A DNA stretch of 6,957 nt from Methylobacterium sp. Its GTDB lineage: Bacteria > Pseudomonadota > Alphaproteobacteria > Rhizobiales > Beijerinckiaceae. Below, in pieces: positions 1-6,297 of the stretch (position 1 is its first letter; each line of letters starts with the position of its first letter). The stretch covers positions 1 through 6,957 of the forward strand of contig JADCCH010000362.1 of assembly GCA_020252865.1 (NCBI GenBank). The letters are read 5' to 3'. A model generated the notes under the pieces. It did not search any database and was not told the origin of the DNA. It worked only from the letters and a program-made list of their open reading frames with translations. Made by a program: the position numbers and the translations under genes.

Positions 1-1
1 C

Positions 2-1861
2 ACCATTGCCTGCGAGCAGGAACAGGCCGCACTTCGCACCGCGCTGTCCGAGGCCGGATTTGCCGGTGAGGCGCGCTTCATCGACATCCGCGATCGCGCG
101 GGATGGTCCAGCGAAGGTGCCGAGGCTGGCCCAAAAATGGCGGCCTTGCTCGCGACCGCGCAATTGCCTGCCCCGGCGCTTCCCTTTTTCGCGATGGAAA
201 GCCAGGGTGTGACGCTGATCTATGGCCGGGACGAGGTGGCGCTCGAGGTCGCGGCGCGGCTCGCGGATACGCTCGACATCACCGTGATGCTCGCGAAGCC
301 CGGCGCGGTGACGCCGCCGCGCCAGCGCGACTTTCCCATCGCCTGCGGCACCATCCGGCAGGCCAAGGGGTATCTCGGCACGTTCGAACTCACGCTGGAT
401 GGATTCGCGCTCGCCTCGCCCGCCTCGCGGCAGGCGCTCGTGTTCGGGCCGACGCGCAACGGCGCGCAATCGCGCTGCGATGTGCTGATCGACCTCACGG
501 GCGGGCAGCCGCTCTTCCACGCGGATGAGCTGCGGGACGGCTATCTCCGCGCCGATCCGCGCGACCCGGTGGGGGTGGAGAAACTCATCGCGAAGGCGCG
601 CGATCTCGTCGGCACCTTCGACAAGCCGAAATACATCACTTTCCACGAGGATCTCTGCGCGCATTCCCGCTCGAAGATCACGGGCTGCACGCGCTGTCTC
701 GAAATCTGCCCCACCGGCGCGATCAGCCCCGGCGGCGATGCGGTGGCGATTGATCCTGCAATCTGCGCGGGCTGCGGCTCCTGCGCTTCCGTCTGCCCCA
801 CGGGGGCGGCCAGCTATGCCTTGCCAGCTGCCGAAGACCTGATGAAGCGGCTTCGTTTGATGCTCCGCGCCTATCGCGGCGCAGGCGGCGAGCGTGCGGT
901 GATGCTCTTCCACGATGCCGGGCACGGCCTGCCGCTGATCGATGCGCTGGCGCGTTTCGGCGAGGGTTTGCCGGCGAATGTCATCCCCGTGCAGGTGAAT
1001 GAAGTGACGCAAGTGGGCCTCGAGCAGATCGCCGCGAGCTTCGCCTATGGCGCGGCGGGCGTCGCCTTCCTCATCCGCGCGAAGCCGAAGCATGATCCCC
1101 TCCCGCTCGCGAAACTCGCGAGCCTTTCAGCGGAACTGCTGCCGGCTCTGGGCTATCCCAAGGACGCGGTGTCCATCCTCTCGACCGATGATCCGGACCA
1201 GCTTCTGGCGGGCCTCAGCGCGATGCCCGCGCATGTGGTCGCGGCCGAGCCGGCCACCTTCCTGCCCATCGGCGAGAAGCGCCCCGTCCTGATGATGGCC
1301 TTGCGCGAATGGCGGAATGTCGCGCCGGAGCGCCCGGCCAAGGTGGCGCTGCCCGCCGGTTCGCCCTTCGGCACCGTGAACGTGAGAAGCGAGGGCTGCA
1401 CGCTCTGCCTCGCCTGCGTCTCCGCCTGCCCGGCTTCGGCGCTGAGCGCCAATCCGGAACGGCCGGAACTTCGCTTCAAGGAGGATCTCTGCGTGCAATG
1501 CGGCCTCTGCCAGGCGACCTGCCCGGAAAAGGTCATCTCCATCGCGCCGCAGATCGATTTCGAGCGCATCAATGCCGCGCCCGTAACGCTGAAGGAGGAA
1601 GAGCCCTACCCTTGCGACCATTGCGGGAAGCTCTTCGGCACCAAGTCCACCATCGAGCGCATCAAGGCGAAACTCACCGGCCAGCACTGGATGTATTCGG
1701 GCCAGAATGCCGACCGCGCGAAGCTCATCGGCTATTGCGACGATTGCCGCGTGGAAGCGATGACCAATACCGGCTTCGACCCCTATGCGGGCCCGGCCCG
1801 GCCGCGCGTGCGCACAACGGAGGATTATTTCCGCGAGAACCCCGAGGACAAGCTGAATTGA
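2..1861 (+). CDS. 4Fe-4S ferredoxin-like protein with four cluster motifs (5' end outside window)
   Basis: The frame is open from base 2 to the TGA at 1859-1861, giving 619 residues with no credible start, so the N-terminus lies upstream. The first in-frame Met (137) is probably internal, because the sequence before it (TIACEQEQ...) reads as normal protein. Counting from base 2, two ferredoxin pairs are visible. The first has Cys 219/229/232/236, with a long nine-residue gap after the first Cys, then 255/258/261/265. The second has Cys 466/469/472/476 and 497/500/503/507. Between them lies a domain of about 200 residues without cysteine motifs. The tail carries two CxxC pairs (538/541 and 579/582), which could bind zinc. 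No signal peptide or membrane segment is seen in the visible part, so a cytosolic electron-transfer or assembly role is inferred. I associate similar alphaproteobacterial proteins of about 650-700 residues with formate dehydrogenase accessory clusters; those partners would lie off the left edge. The partner enzyme is unknown. Confidence 0.9.
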   Translation, partial: TIACEQEQAALRTALSEAGFAGEARFIDIRDRAGWSSEGAEAGPKMAALLATAQLPAPALPFFAMESQGVTLIYGRDEVALEVAARLADTLDITVMLAKPGAVTPPRQRDFPIACGTIRQAKGYLGTFELTLDGFALASPASRQALVFGPTRNGAQSRCDVLIDLTGGQPLFHADELRDGYLRADPRDPVGVEKLIAKARDLVGTFDKPKYITFHEDLCAHSRSKITGCTRCLEICPTGAISPGGDAVAIDPAICAGCGSCASVCPTGAASYALPAAEDLMKRLRLMLRAYRGAGGERAVMLFHDAGHGLPLIDALARFGEGLPANVIPVQVNEVTQVGLEQIAASFAYGAAGVAFLIRAKPKHDPLPLAKLASLSAELLPALGYPKDAVSILSTDDPDQLLAGLSAMPAHVVAAEPATFLPIGEKRPVLMMALREWRNVAPERPAKVALPAGSPFGTVNVRSEGCTLCLACVSACPASALSANPERPELRFKEDLCVQCGLCQATCPEKVISIAPQIDFERINAAPVTLKEEEPYPCDHCGKLFGTKSTIERIKAKLTGQHWMYSGQNADRAKLIGYCDDCRVEAMTNTGFDPYAGPARPRVRTTEDYFRENPEDKLN

Positions 1862-1864
1862 GGC
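1862..1864. other. Convergent gene junction, 3-bp gap
   Basis: The ferredoxin gene stop (TGA at 1859-1861, +) and the WD40-cytochrome stop (TCA at 1865-1867, read TGA on -) are separated by three bases. There is no room for a terminator between them, so any termination signal must lie inside the opposing reading frames and the two transcripts are expected to overlap at their 3' ends. Confidence 0.85.
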
Positions 1865-3130
1865 TCAGCGCGTCGCCTTCTCGATGAAATCGACGAGCGC
1901 CTCGCGATCCTCGGCGCGATTGACCACCTGCTCCGGCATCTTGGTGCCGGGCAGCATCGCGTTGGGGCCGATCTCGAAGAGCCGCGCGATGGTCTCGCGG
2001 TTCCAGGTGATGCCCTTGTCGAGAAGGGCGGGCGAATAGGCATAGCCCTCGGCCGTGCCGACCTTGCGGCCCATCACGCCATGGAGCGTGGGGCCTGCGC
2101 GATTGCCATCATCCGGCGAGAGCGTGTGGCAGGCCCCGCAGGCCTTGAACACCTCCGCGCCGGGATGGTTCGCGAGCGCCTGCACGCGCGCCTCGGGCGC
2201 TTCGGCGAGAACGGGATTGACCGGCTCGCCCGTCGCCACCACCCAGCGCCGCACAAGGCGATCCGCGCCGCCCGTGAGGATCTCCCGGCCATCGGGCGAG
2301 AAGGCGAGAGCCCAGAGCGGGAAGGCCGGGCCGGACATGCGGCGCTGGATGCTGCGGGCCGGGCGATCCACCAGCGCCAGCGCCCCGCGGAAACCCGCCG
2401 CGCCGATGATCCTGCCATCGGGCGAGGCCGCGAGCGCAACGATCGGCACTTCCGCGACGGGGAGTGCCGCGATTGCACCCGTGGCCGGGTTCACGAGGCG
2501 CAATTGCCCATCGGCGGCGGCGACGGCGAGTTCATCGCCTGCGCTCACCACGGCGTTCAGCGGCACGCCGATCTCGATCACGCGCGGCGCATCCGTGCCC
2601 TTGTGGAGAATGAGCTGGCCGTCATAGCCGGCGGAGGCCAGCGTGCCATCGGGCAGGTAAGCGACCGCATTCACATTGCCCTTGTGGGCGTCGATGACGC
2701 GCGGGGTACCGCCCGCGAGCGGCCAGAGGCGGATCGTGCCATCCCAGCTCGCGGAGGCGATTTCCGTTCCATCCAGGGAAAGCGCAAGGCCGGCAATGGG
2801 CGCCTCATGGCCTTCGAGAGTTGCGCGGGGCAAATGGCCCTCCCGAGGCCAGAGCAGGATGCGGCGATCCTCGCCGGCGCTGGCATAGCCGCCATCGGGC
2901 AGGGCAATCAGCGCATTCACCGCTCCCTCATGCCCGCGCAGAACCGTTTCAGCCACGCCGCGTGCAGGCACCCAACGGATAACCGTGGTATCGAAGCTCG
3001 CGGTGGCGATACGCCCATCGGGCGTGGCGACAATGGCCCGAACCGGCCCGCCATGCCCGCGCAGATCAGCGCCCTCCGCGGGAAGCGCGAGGAAAACCGG
3101 CAACGCCCAGACCGACCAACGCAAAGCCAT
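1865..3130 (-). CDS. Exported WD40 beta-propeller fused to c-type cytochrome
   Basis: This encodes 421 residues from the ATG at 3130. The frame stays open for 88 more codons upstream, but that part is low-complexity and would bury the signal peptide. The ATG follows a purine-rich GAGGGAGGA and is followed by a hydrophobic signal sequence (residues 4-21), so the protein should be periplasmic. Residues 23-300 hold about seven WD40-like repeats; blades 1-3 are the clearest (GHGGPV...IRW, GHEGAV...LLW, GHEAPI...RLW), and several later blades carry PDG turns. Residues 325-421 form a class I cytochrome c: haem motif CGACH (Cys331, Cys334, His335), GPTLHGVMGR, and PGTKM with Met398 as likely sixth ligand. 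One covalent haem c is therefore expected, carried on a propeller that may dock a partner protein. It converges on the ferredoxin gene and diverges from tusA. The electron donor and acceptor are not known from the sequence. Confidence 0.9.
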   Translation of the reverse strand: MALRWSVWALPVFLALPAEGADLRGHGGPVRAIVATPDGRIATASFDTTVIRWVPARGVAETVLRGHEGAVNALIALPDGGYASAGEDRRILLWPREGHLPRATLEGHEAPIAGLALSLDGTEIASASWDGTIRLWPLAGGTPRVIDAHKGNVNAVAYLPDGTLASAGYDGQLILHKGTDAPRVIEIGVPLNAVVSAGDELAVAAADGQLRLVNPATGAIAALPVAEVPIVALAASPDGRIIGAAGFRGALALVDRPARSIQRRMSGPAFPLWALAFSPDGREILTGGADRLVRRWVVATGEPVNPVLAEAPEARVQALANHPGAEVFKACGACHTLSPDDGNRAGPTLHGVMGRKVGTAEGYAYSPALLDKGITWNRETIARLFEIGPNAMLPGTKMPEQVVNRAEDREALVDFIEKATR

Positions 3131-3227
3131 TCCTCCCTCTCGACAGCCCCGAATGCTTCCACCATATGACGGGGATGCGGCTGCGGGGAAGTGTCCTGCG
3201 GCAAGCAGCCTCGCTGCGGGAGCGACC
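3131..3227. promoter_or_regulatory. Divergent intergenic region between the WD40-cytochrome gene and tusA
   Basis: These 97 bp separate two divergently read start codons, so promoters for both genes should lie here or, for either one, inside the other gene's 5' part. I see no convincing -35/-10 pair. What is visible is CCCCG at 3143-3147 with CGGGG at 3173-3177 as a loose inverted repeat, three direct CTGCGG copies on the tusA side, and a GCAGC/GCTGC hairpin at 3205-3217 just before the tusA ribosome-binding site. Confidence 0.45.
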
Positions 3228-3452
3228 ATGTCCGAAATCGCCCTCGACCTCCTGGGCCTGCGCTGCCCCCTGCCTGCGCTGAAAACGCGCAAGGCGCTGA
3301 AAGGCCTTCCGCCCGGCACCGTGCTGGTGGTGACGGCCAATGATCCGCTGGCCGGGCTCGACATTCCGAACCTCATCCGGGAAACCGGCGACACGCTTCA
3401 GACAACCGAAAAGCACGGCGAAAGCCTGACTTTCCGGATCGTGAAGGCCTGA
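3228..3452 (+). CDS. tusA: Sulfur carrier protein TusA
   Basis: This encodes 74 residues from ATG 3228, preceded by GGGAG at 3218-3222 with five bases of spacing. The protein opens MSEIALDLLGLRCPLP and carries the TusA/SirA signature in which Cys13 of LRCPLP is the persulfide-carrying cysteine, followed by the expected helix (ALKTRKAL) and a compact alpha/beta fold. Its length fits the family. TusA proteins are cytosolic and receive sulfur as a persulfide from desulfurases, rhodaneses or imported thiosulfate, then pass it to tRNA thiolation, molybdenum-cofactor enzyme maturation or sulfur oxidation. The next gene on the same strand is a YeeE/YedE transporter, a common partner, which favours a role in handling imported sulfur. 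The 146-bp spacer means the two genes may be one operon or separate units. The frame is open further upstream, but only antisense to the neighbouring gene. Confidence 0.93.
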   Translation: MSEIALDLLGLRCPLPALKTRKALKGLPPGTVLVVTANDPLAGLDIPNLIRETGDTLQTTEKHGESLTFRIVKA

Positions 3453-3462
3453 ACCGGGCCAT

Positions 3463-3478
3463 AGCGGGAAATTCCGCT
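3463..3478 (+). other. Short hairpin after tusA
   Basis: AGCGG and CCGCT form a 5-bp stem, possibly extended by one G-U pair, around a short AT-rich loop, starting 11 bases after the tusA stop. There is no following T-tract, so intrinsic termination is doubtful. It could instead protect the tusA mRNA 3' end. Confidence 0.25.
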
Positions 3479-3503
3479 GATTGCACGGGATGATCCGGCA
3501 AAT

Positions 3504-3545
3504 CGACCCCGGAAGCCGCGCCAAATCGCAAAGTTCTTCCGGTCG
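3504..3545. repeat. Imperfect inverted repeat upstream of the transporter gene
   Basis: The arms CGACCCCGGAAG (3504-3515) and CTTCCGGTCG (3536-3545) are complementary apart from a two-base CC bulge in the left arm. The core 7-bp arms (CCGGAAG/CTTCCGG) match perfectly. The repeat lies 54 bp before the transporter start, a position compatible with an operator or a leader RNA stem. Confidence 0.35.
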
Positions 3546-3598
3546 CCAAACCCCGCGCGAATACCTACAAAAGGTCTGAAACGATCGGGGATGACTTG

Positions 3599-4762
3599 AT
3601 GCTTCTCGCGCAGAAACCGCTTGCCCCTATGGCCCGCCCGCAAGCTTTGCTCGCACTGGCGGCCATGTTCCTGCTGCTGTCCCTCGCCGGCCTGAATGGC
3701 GGTCTGCGCATGGTGCTGCTCGCGGGCATCGGCCTCTTTGCGGGCCTTGCGCTCTACCATGCGAGCTTCGGCTTCACGGCGGCGTGGCGGCGCTTCATCC
3801 TCGAGCGGAAAGGCGCGGGGCTTCGCGCGCAGCTCATCATGCTCGGCGTGGCGAGCCTTGTCTTTTTCCCCGCGCTTGCGGGGGGCAGCCTGCTGGGCCA
3901 GCCCGTCGGCGGCTATGTGTTTCCCGTGGGTGTGGCGCTCGTCACCGGCGCATTCCTCTTCGGGCTCGGCATGCAACTGGGTGGGGGCTGCGGCTCCGGC
4001 ACGCTCTTCACCATCGGCGGCGGCTCGGTGCGGATGGTGGTGACGCTTCTGTTCTTCATCCTCGGATCGACGCTCGCGAGCGCCACTGCCGAGCATTGGT
4101 TCGCCTGGCCGAAATTCGCGCCGGTCTCGATTGTCACGAGCTTCGGCTGGTTGCCGGCCTTGGTGGTGATGCTCGCCGGACTGGCCGCGCTCCATGCGCT
4201 GGTGGCGAGGGCGGAGACGGCGCGGCACGGTTCGCTCGCTTCGATCCGGCAACCCGCGACAAACTGGCTCAGCGGTCCCTGGGCGCTGGTGATCGGCGCG
4301 CTGGCGCTTGCGCTGGTGAACATCGCGACGCTCATGGTCTCCGGCTGGCCCTGGGGCATCACCGGCGCGTTTGCGCTCTGGGGCGCGAAAATCGCGAGCC
4401 TCTTCGGCGCAATGCCCGAGAACTGGGCCTTCTTCGCCGGTCAGGAGGGCGCGCTGCGCGCGAGCCTCTTCGCGGATGTGACCTCCGTGATGGATTTCGG
4501 GATCATCCTCGGCGCCATGCTCGCGGCGATGATGGCAGGGAAATTCAAGCCGGGCCTTTCGCTTCCCGCCCGCTCGATCGCGGCGGCGGTGATCGGCGGC
4601 CTGCTGCTGGGCATCGGCGCACGGCTCGGCACGGGCTGCAACATCGGCGCGTTCTTCTCCGGCACCGTGTCCGGCAGCCTGCATGGCTGGGTTTGGCTGA
4701 TCTTCGCCTTCGCCGGCAATGTGGTGGGCGTGAAGCTTCGGCCGATTTTCAGGCTGGACTGA
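3599..4762 (+). CDS. YeeE/YedE family membrane transporter (thiosulfate/sulfur-compound import)
   Basis: This encodes 387 residues from ATG 3599, chosen because GGGGA at 3587-3591 sits seven bases upstream; an in-frame TTG at 3596 is the alternative. The protein is very hydrophobic with roughly ten membrane spans. It shows the two internal YeeE/YedE (DUF395) repeats, each with its hallmark: GGGCGSGT with Cys131, and GTGCNIG with Cys347. In the characterised family member TsuA, equivalent cysteines line the path and relay thiosulfate across the inner membrane. These are the only two cysteines in this protein; TsuA has a third conserved one. The preceding tusA supplies a plausible cytosolic sulfur acceptor, as in the E. 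coli yeeE-yeeD pair. The large two-domain form also resembles SoxT-type transporters of sulfur-oxidising alphaproteobacteria. The substrate could be thiosulfate or another reduced sulfur species. The TGA stop directly abuts the opgC stop. Confidence 0.9.
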   Translation: MLLAQKPLAPMARPQALLALAAMFLLLSLAGLNGGLRMVLLAGIGLFAGLALYHASFGFTAAWRRFILERKGAGLRAQLIMLGVASLVFFPALAGGSLLGQPVGGYVFPVGVALVTGAFLFGLGMQLGGGCGSGTLFTIGGGSVRMVVTLLFFILGSTLASATAEHWFAWPKFAPVSIVTSFGWLPALVVMLAGLAALHALVARAETARHGSLASIRQPATNWLSGPWALVIGALALALVNIATLMVSGWPWGITGAFALWGAKIASLFGAMPENWAFFAGQEGALRASLFADVTSVMDFGIILGAMLAAMMAGKFKPGLSLPARSIAAAVIGGLLLGIGARLGTGCNIGAFFSGTVSGSLHGWVWLIFAFAGNVVGVKLRPIFRLD

Positions 4763-4765
4763 TCA
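4760..4765. other. Abutting convergent stop codons forming TGATCA
   Basis: The transporter stop TGA (4760-4762, +) is followed immediately by TCA (4763-4765), the opgC stop read on the minus strand. The two stops make one palindromic hexamer with zero intergenic bases, so neither gene can have a terminator before entering the other's coding sequence. Confidence 0.85.
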
Positions 4766-5890
4766 TTCGGCAGGCTGAAGCGCGGGCTTTGCTGCGCGTT
4801 CGTCCTTCGCGGACTTGTAACGCTTCGCAAGCCGCGCGACCGCGACGAGCCCCGCAAAGCCAAGGAGGTTCGCGAGGGCCGTCGTGAGCCAATCGCGGCC
4901 CGTTACATCCAGCAGCATGCCGAGCCCCCAGGCGAGGGCGATGGACGCCATGAAGGTGGCGAGCGCCTGCTGGCCCACCTCGATGATCGGACTGAAGGCG
5001 GCGAGCCGCGCGCGATGGGGTTCGATGAGGGTCAGCGCCACATAGGCGCTTGCGAGAAAATGGATATAGAGCAAGGGGTTGAGGTTGGTTTTCCCATCAG
5101 CGCCGATCAGCCATTCATGCGCGACGCCAAGGGCCGGAATGTTCCGGGTGAAACCCCAGAAATTGAGCGGCATGGAGCCCGCGAGAAACGCCACGCAGAG
5201 CCAGAACAGCGCGCCCTTCTCGAAAGGCGGCGCTTTCAGCCACCCCAAGCCGAAGGCGAAGCCCGTGAAGAACACGAGCTGCCACGCGAAGGGGTTGAAG
5301 AACCACACGCCACCGGGGCCCTGACCGCCCGGCAGGTTCAGCTTCGTCGCCTGCACGATGATCCACAACGCCAGCAGCGCCCCCATCGCAAGGATCGGCG
5401 ACAGGCGCGCGAACAGCATCACCAGCGGCAGCATCGCCAGCAGCACGAGATACATCGGCAGGATATCGAGGAAGGCGGGCGTGAAGGTCAGCGTCATCAG
5501 CGCGAAAAGCCCTTCGCCGGGCTCGCGATAGAACCAGCCGAGGCCGAGCCGGGCGGGATAATCCGTGCCCGTGAGCTTCCAGCCCGCGACACTCATGGCC
5601 ATCATCACGAGGGCAAGGCCGATATGCGCCCAATAGACCTGCCAGAGGCGCGAGAGCACGCGAAACAGGCCCGCGCCAAATCCCTGCCACTGGAAAACCC
5701 GCCCGAAAGCATAGGCCGAGGCGAGGCCGGAGCAGAACACGAAGAGTTCCGCCGCCGAGGAGAAGCCGAAACGCGCAGGAATGAACCCGAACCATGGATT
5801 ATCCGGGAGATGCGCGACGAAAATCACGAACATCGCGAGGCCGCGGAAGAAATCGAGCCGTGTATCGCGGGGGCTGCGCGTGCTGGCCAT
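4763..5890 (-). CDS. opgC: OpgC-family membrane acyltransferase
   Basis: This encodes 375 residues, with about ten membrane spans and a charged cytosolic tail (KRYKSAKDERAAK). Recognisable features in order are RLDFFRGLAM (11-20) followed by a membrane helix with His27, a second helix SSAAELFVFCSGLASAYAFG (44-63), DILPMYL (142-148), and NPFAWQLVFFTGF (199-211), the most diagnostic OpgC segment. The length matches the family. In Rhodobacter sphaeroides OpgC adds succinyl groups to osmoregulated periplasmic glucans; other homologues may acylate different envelope glycans, so the substrate here is not certain. No glucan synthesis genes (opgG, opgH) lie in the window. The start is supported by AAGGGGAGG at 5896-5904, five bases upstream, and it overlaps the previous frame's stop as TGATG, so translation is probably coupled to the remnant upstream. 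Confidence 0.85.
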   Translation of the reverse strand: MASTRSPRDTRLDFFRGLAMFVIFVAHLPDNPWFGFIPARFGFSSAAELFVFCSGLASAYAFGRVFQWQGFGAGLFRVLSRLWQVYWAHIGLALVMMAMSVAGWKLTGTDYPARLGLGWFYREPGEGLFALMTLTFTPAFLDILPMYLVLLAMLPLVMLFARLSPILAMGALLALWIIVQATKLNLPGGQGPGGVWFFNPFAWQLVFFTGFAFGLGWLKAPPFEKGALFWLCVAFLAGSMPLNFWGFTRNIPALGVAHEWLIGADGKTNLNPLLYIHFLASAYVALTLIEPHRARLAAFSPIIEVGQQALATFMASIALAWGLGMLLDVTGRDWLTTALANLLGFAGLVAVARLAKRYKSAKDERAAKPALQPAE

Positions 5891-5904
5891 CAGAGCCTCC
5901 CCTT
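5888..5904 (-). promoter_or_regulatory. opgC ribosome-binding site and TGATG start/stop overlap
   Basis: On the minus strand a strong Shine-Dalgarno AAGGGGAGG (5904-5896) lies five bases before ATG 5890-5888. The stop TGA of the upstream frame (5892-5890) shares its A with this ATG. The signal sits inside the last codons of the thiamine-diphosphate enzyme remnant, which would tie retention of that 3' end to opgC expression. Confidence 0.8.
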
Positions 5905-6297
5905 ATCGGCATCCGGCGCGATGCGCACGGCAATCGGCTTGAACCGGTCGTGGCGCGCGAAGGCGGCGCGGGCCTCGGCTTCCAGCGCGGCGCGGCTTGT
6001 CACCGTCACGCCATGCCCGCCGAAAGCCATCGCGACGGCCGCGAAATCCGTGCCGCCGAAGCGCGCACCGGCTTCGAGGCCCGCAGGCGCCATGGGGCCG
6101 CCTTCGAGCGCCTGCCGATGGGCATGGCCCTCCGCCATGAAGCCGCCGGCATTCTCGCGCTTCATGTGCTGGAAGCGGATGCCCGCCTTCTCCAGCGCCT
6201 CGGCGACCGCGAGCTCTTCACCGCACGGCTTGCCGAAGGCGATGCAGCGACCTTGCGCAGCCAGACGCCGAGCGTTGATTTCTGCCCCGTTCGGCAT
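5890..6297 (-). pseudogene. Internally deleted thiamine-diphosphate (acetolactate-synthase-like) enzyme remnant
   Basis: The frame has 135 codons from ATG 6297, with GAGGGAG five bases upstream; an earlier in-frame Met at 6342 is less likely. Residues 1-60 resemble the start of an acetolactate-synthase-type pyrimidine-binding domain: NGAEINARRLAAQG, FGKPCGEEL, then RFQHMKRENAGGFMAEG, where Glu48 matches the glutamate that activates the cofactor. Residues 70-135 resemble the far C-terminus (TDFAAVAMAFGGHGVTV, then RFKPIAVRIAPDAD). The central domain and the GDG...N magnesium/diphosphate-binding motif are missing, so about 400 residues of a usual 540-560 are gone and it cannot be an active enzyme of this kind. 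The usual FG(I/V)PGG loop reads FGKPCG, another sign of decay. The frame is nevertheless unbroken and couples to opgC. It could instead be a repurposed small protein or an assembly artefact. I judge an in-frame deletion most likely. Confidence 0.65.

Larger units (their letters stand above)
3453..3598. promoter_or_regulatory. tusA-transporter spacer with inverted repeats
   Basis: The 146 bp hold no gene. There is a short hairpin right after tusA (AGCGG at 3463-3467, CCGCT at 3474-3478) without a T-run, so it is at best a weak terminator. Further on is an imperfect inverted repeat: CGACC-cc-GGAAG at 3504-3515 pairs with CTTCCGGTCG at 3536-3545, leaving a 20-base loop. The latter could be an operator for a sulfur-responsive regulator or an RNA stem; nothing identifies the regulator. 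No clear sigma-70 promoter was recognised. Confidence 0.35.

Noticed and set aside
2280..3030. Recurring CCATCGGGC-like strings as a DNA repeat family
   Set aside because: On the coding strand they encode the recurrent PDG turns of the WD40 blades, so protein repeats explain them.
2081..3169. Long plus-strand open frame (362 codons) across the WD40-cytochrome gene
   Set aside because: It is antisense to a protein with clear WD40 and haem c motifs; its translation is rich in Arg, Gly and Ala with no domain, as expected for a high-GC shadow frame.
3131..3394. 88-codon upstream extension of the WD40-cytochrome frame
   Set aside because: It would overlap tusA on the other strand and place the signal peptide in the middle of the protein; the ATG at 3130 has a ribosome-binding site and signal peptide directly after it.
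3591..3601. Two-codon mini-frame ATG-ACT-TGA overlapping the transporter start as TGATG
   Set aside because: It overlaps the only ribosome-binding site and has none of its own; such a short string is likely chance.
3398..4684. Minus-strand open frame (428 codons) opposite the transporter
   Set aside because: The product is extremely rich in Arg, Glu, Gln and His without any fold-like pattern, while the plus strand encodes a typical polytopic transporter.
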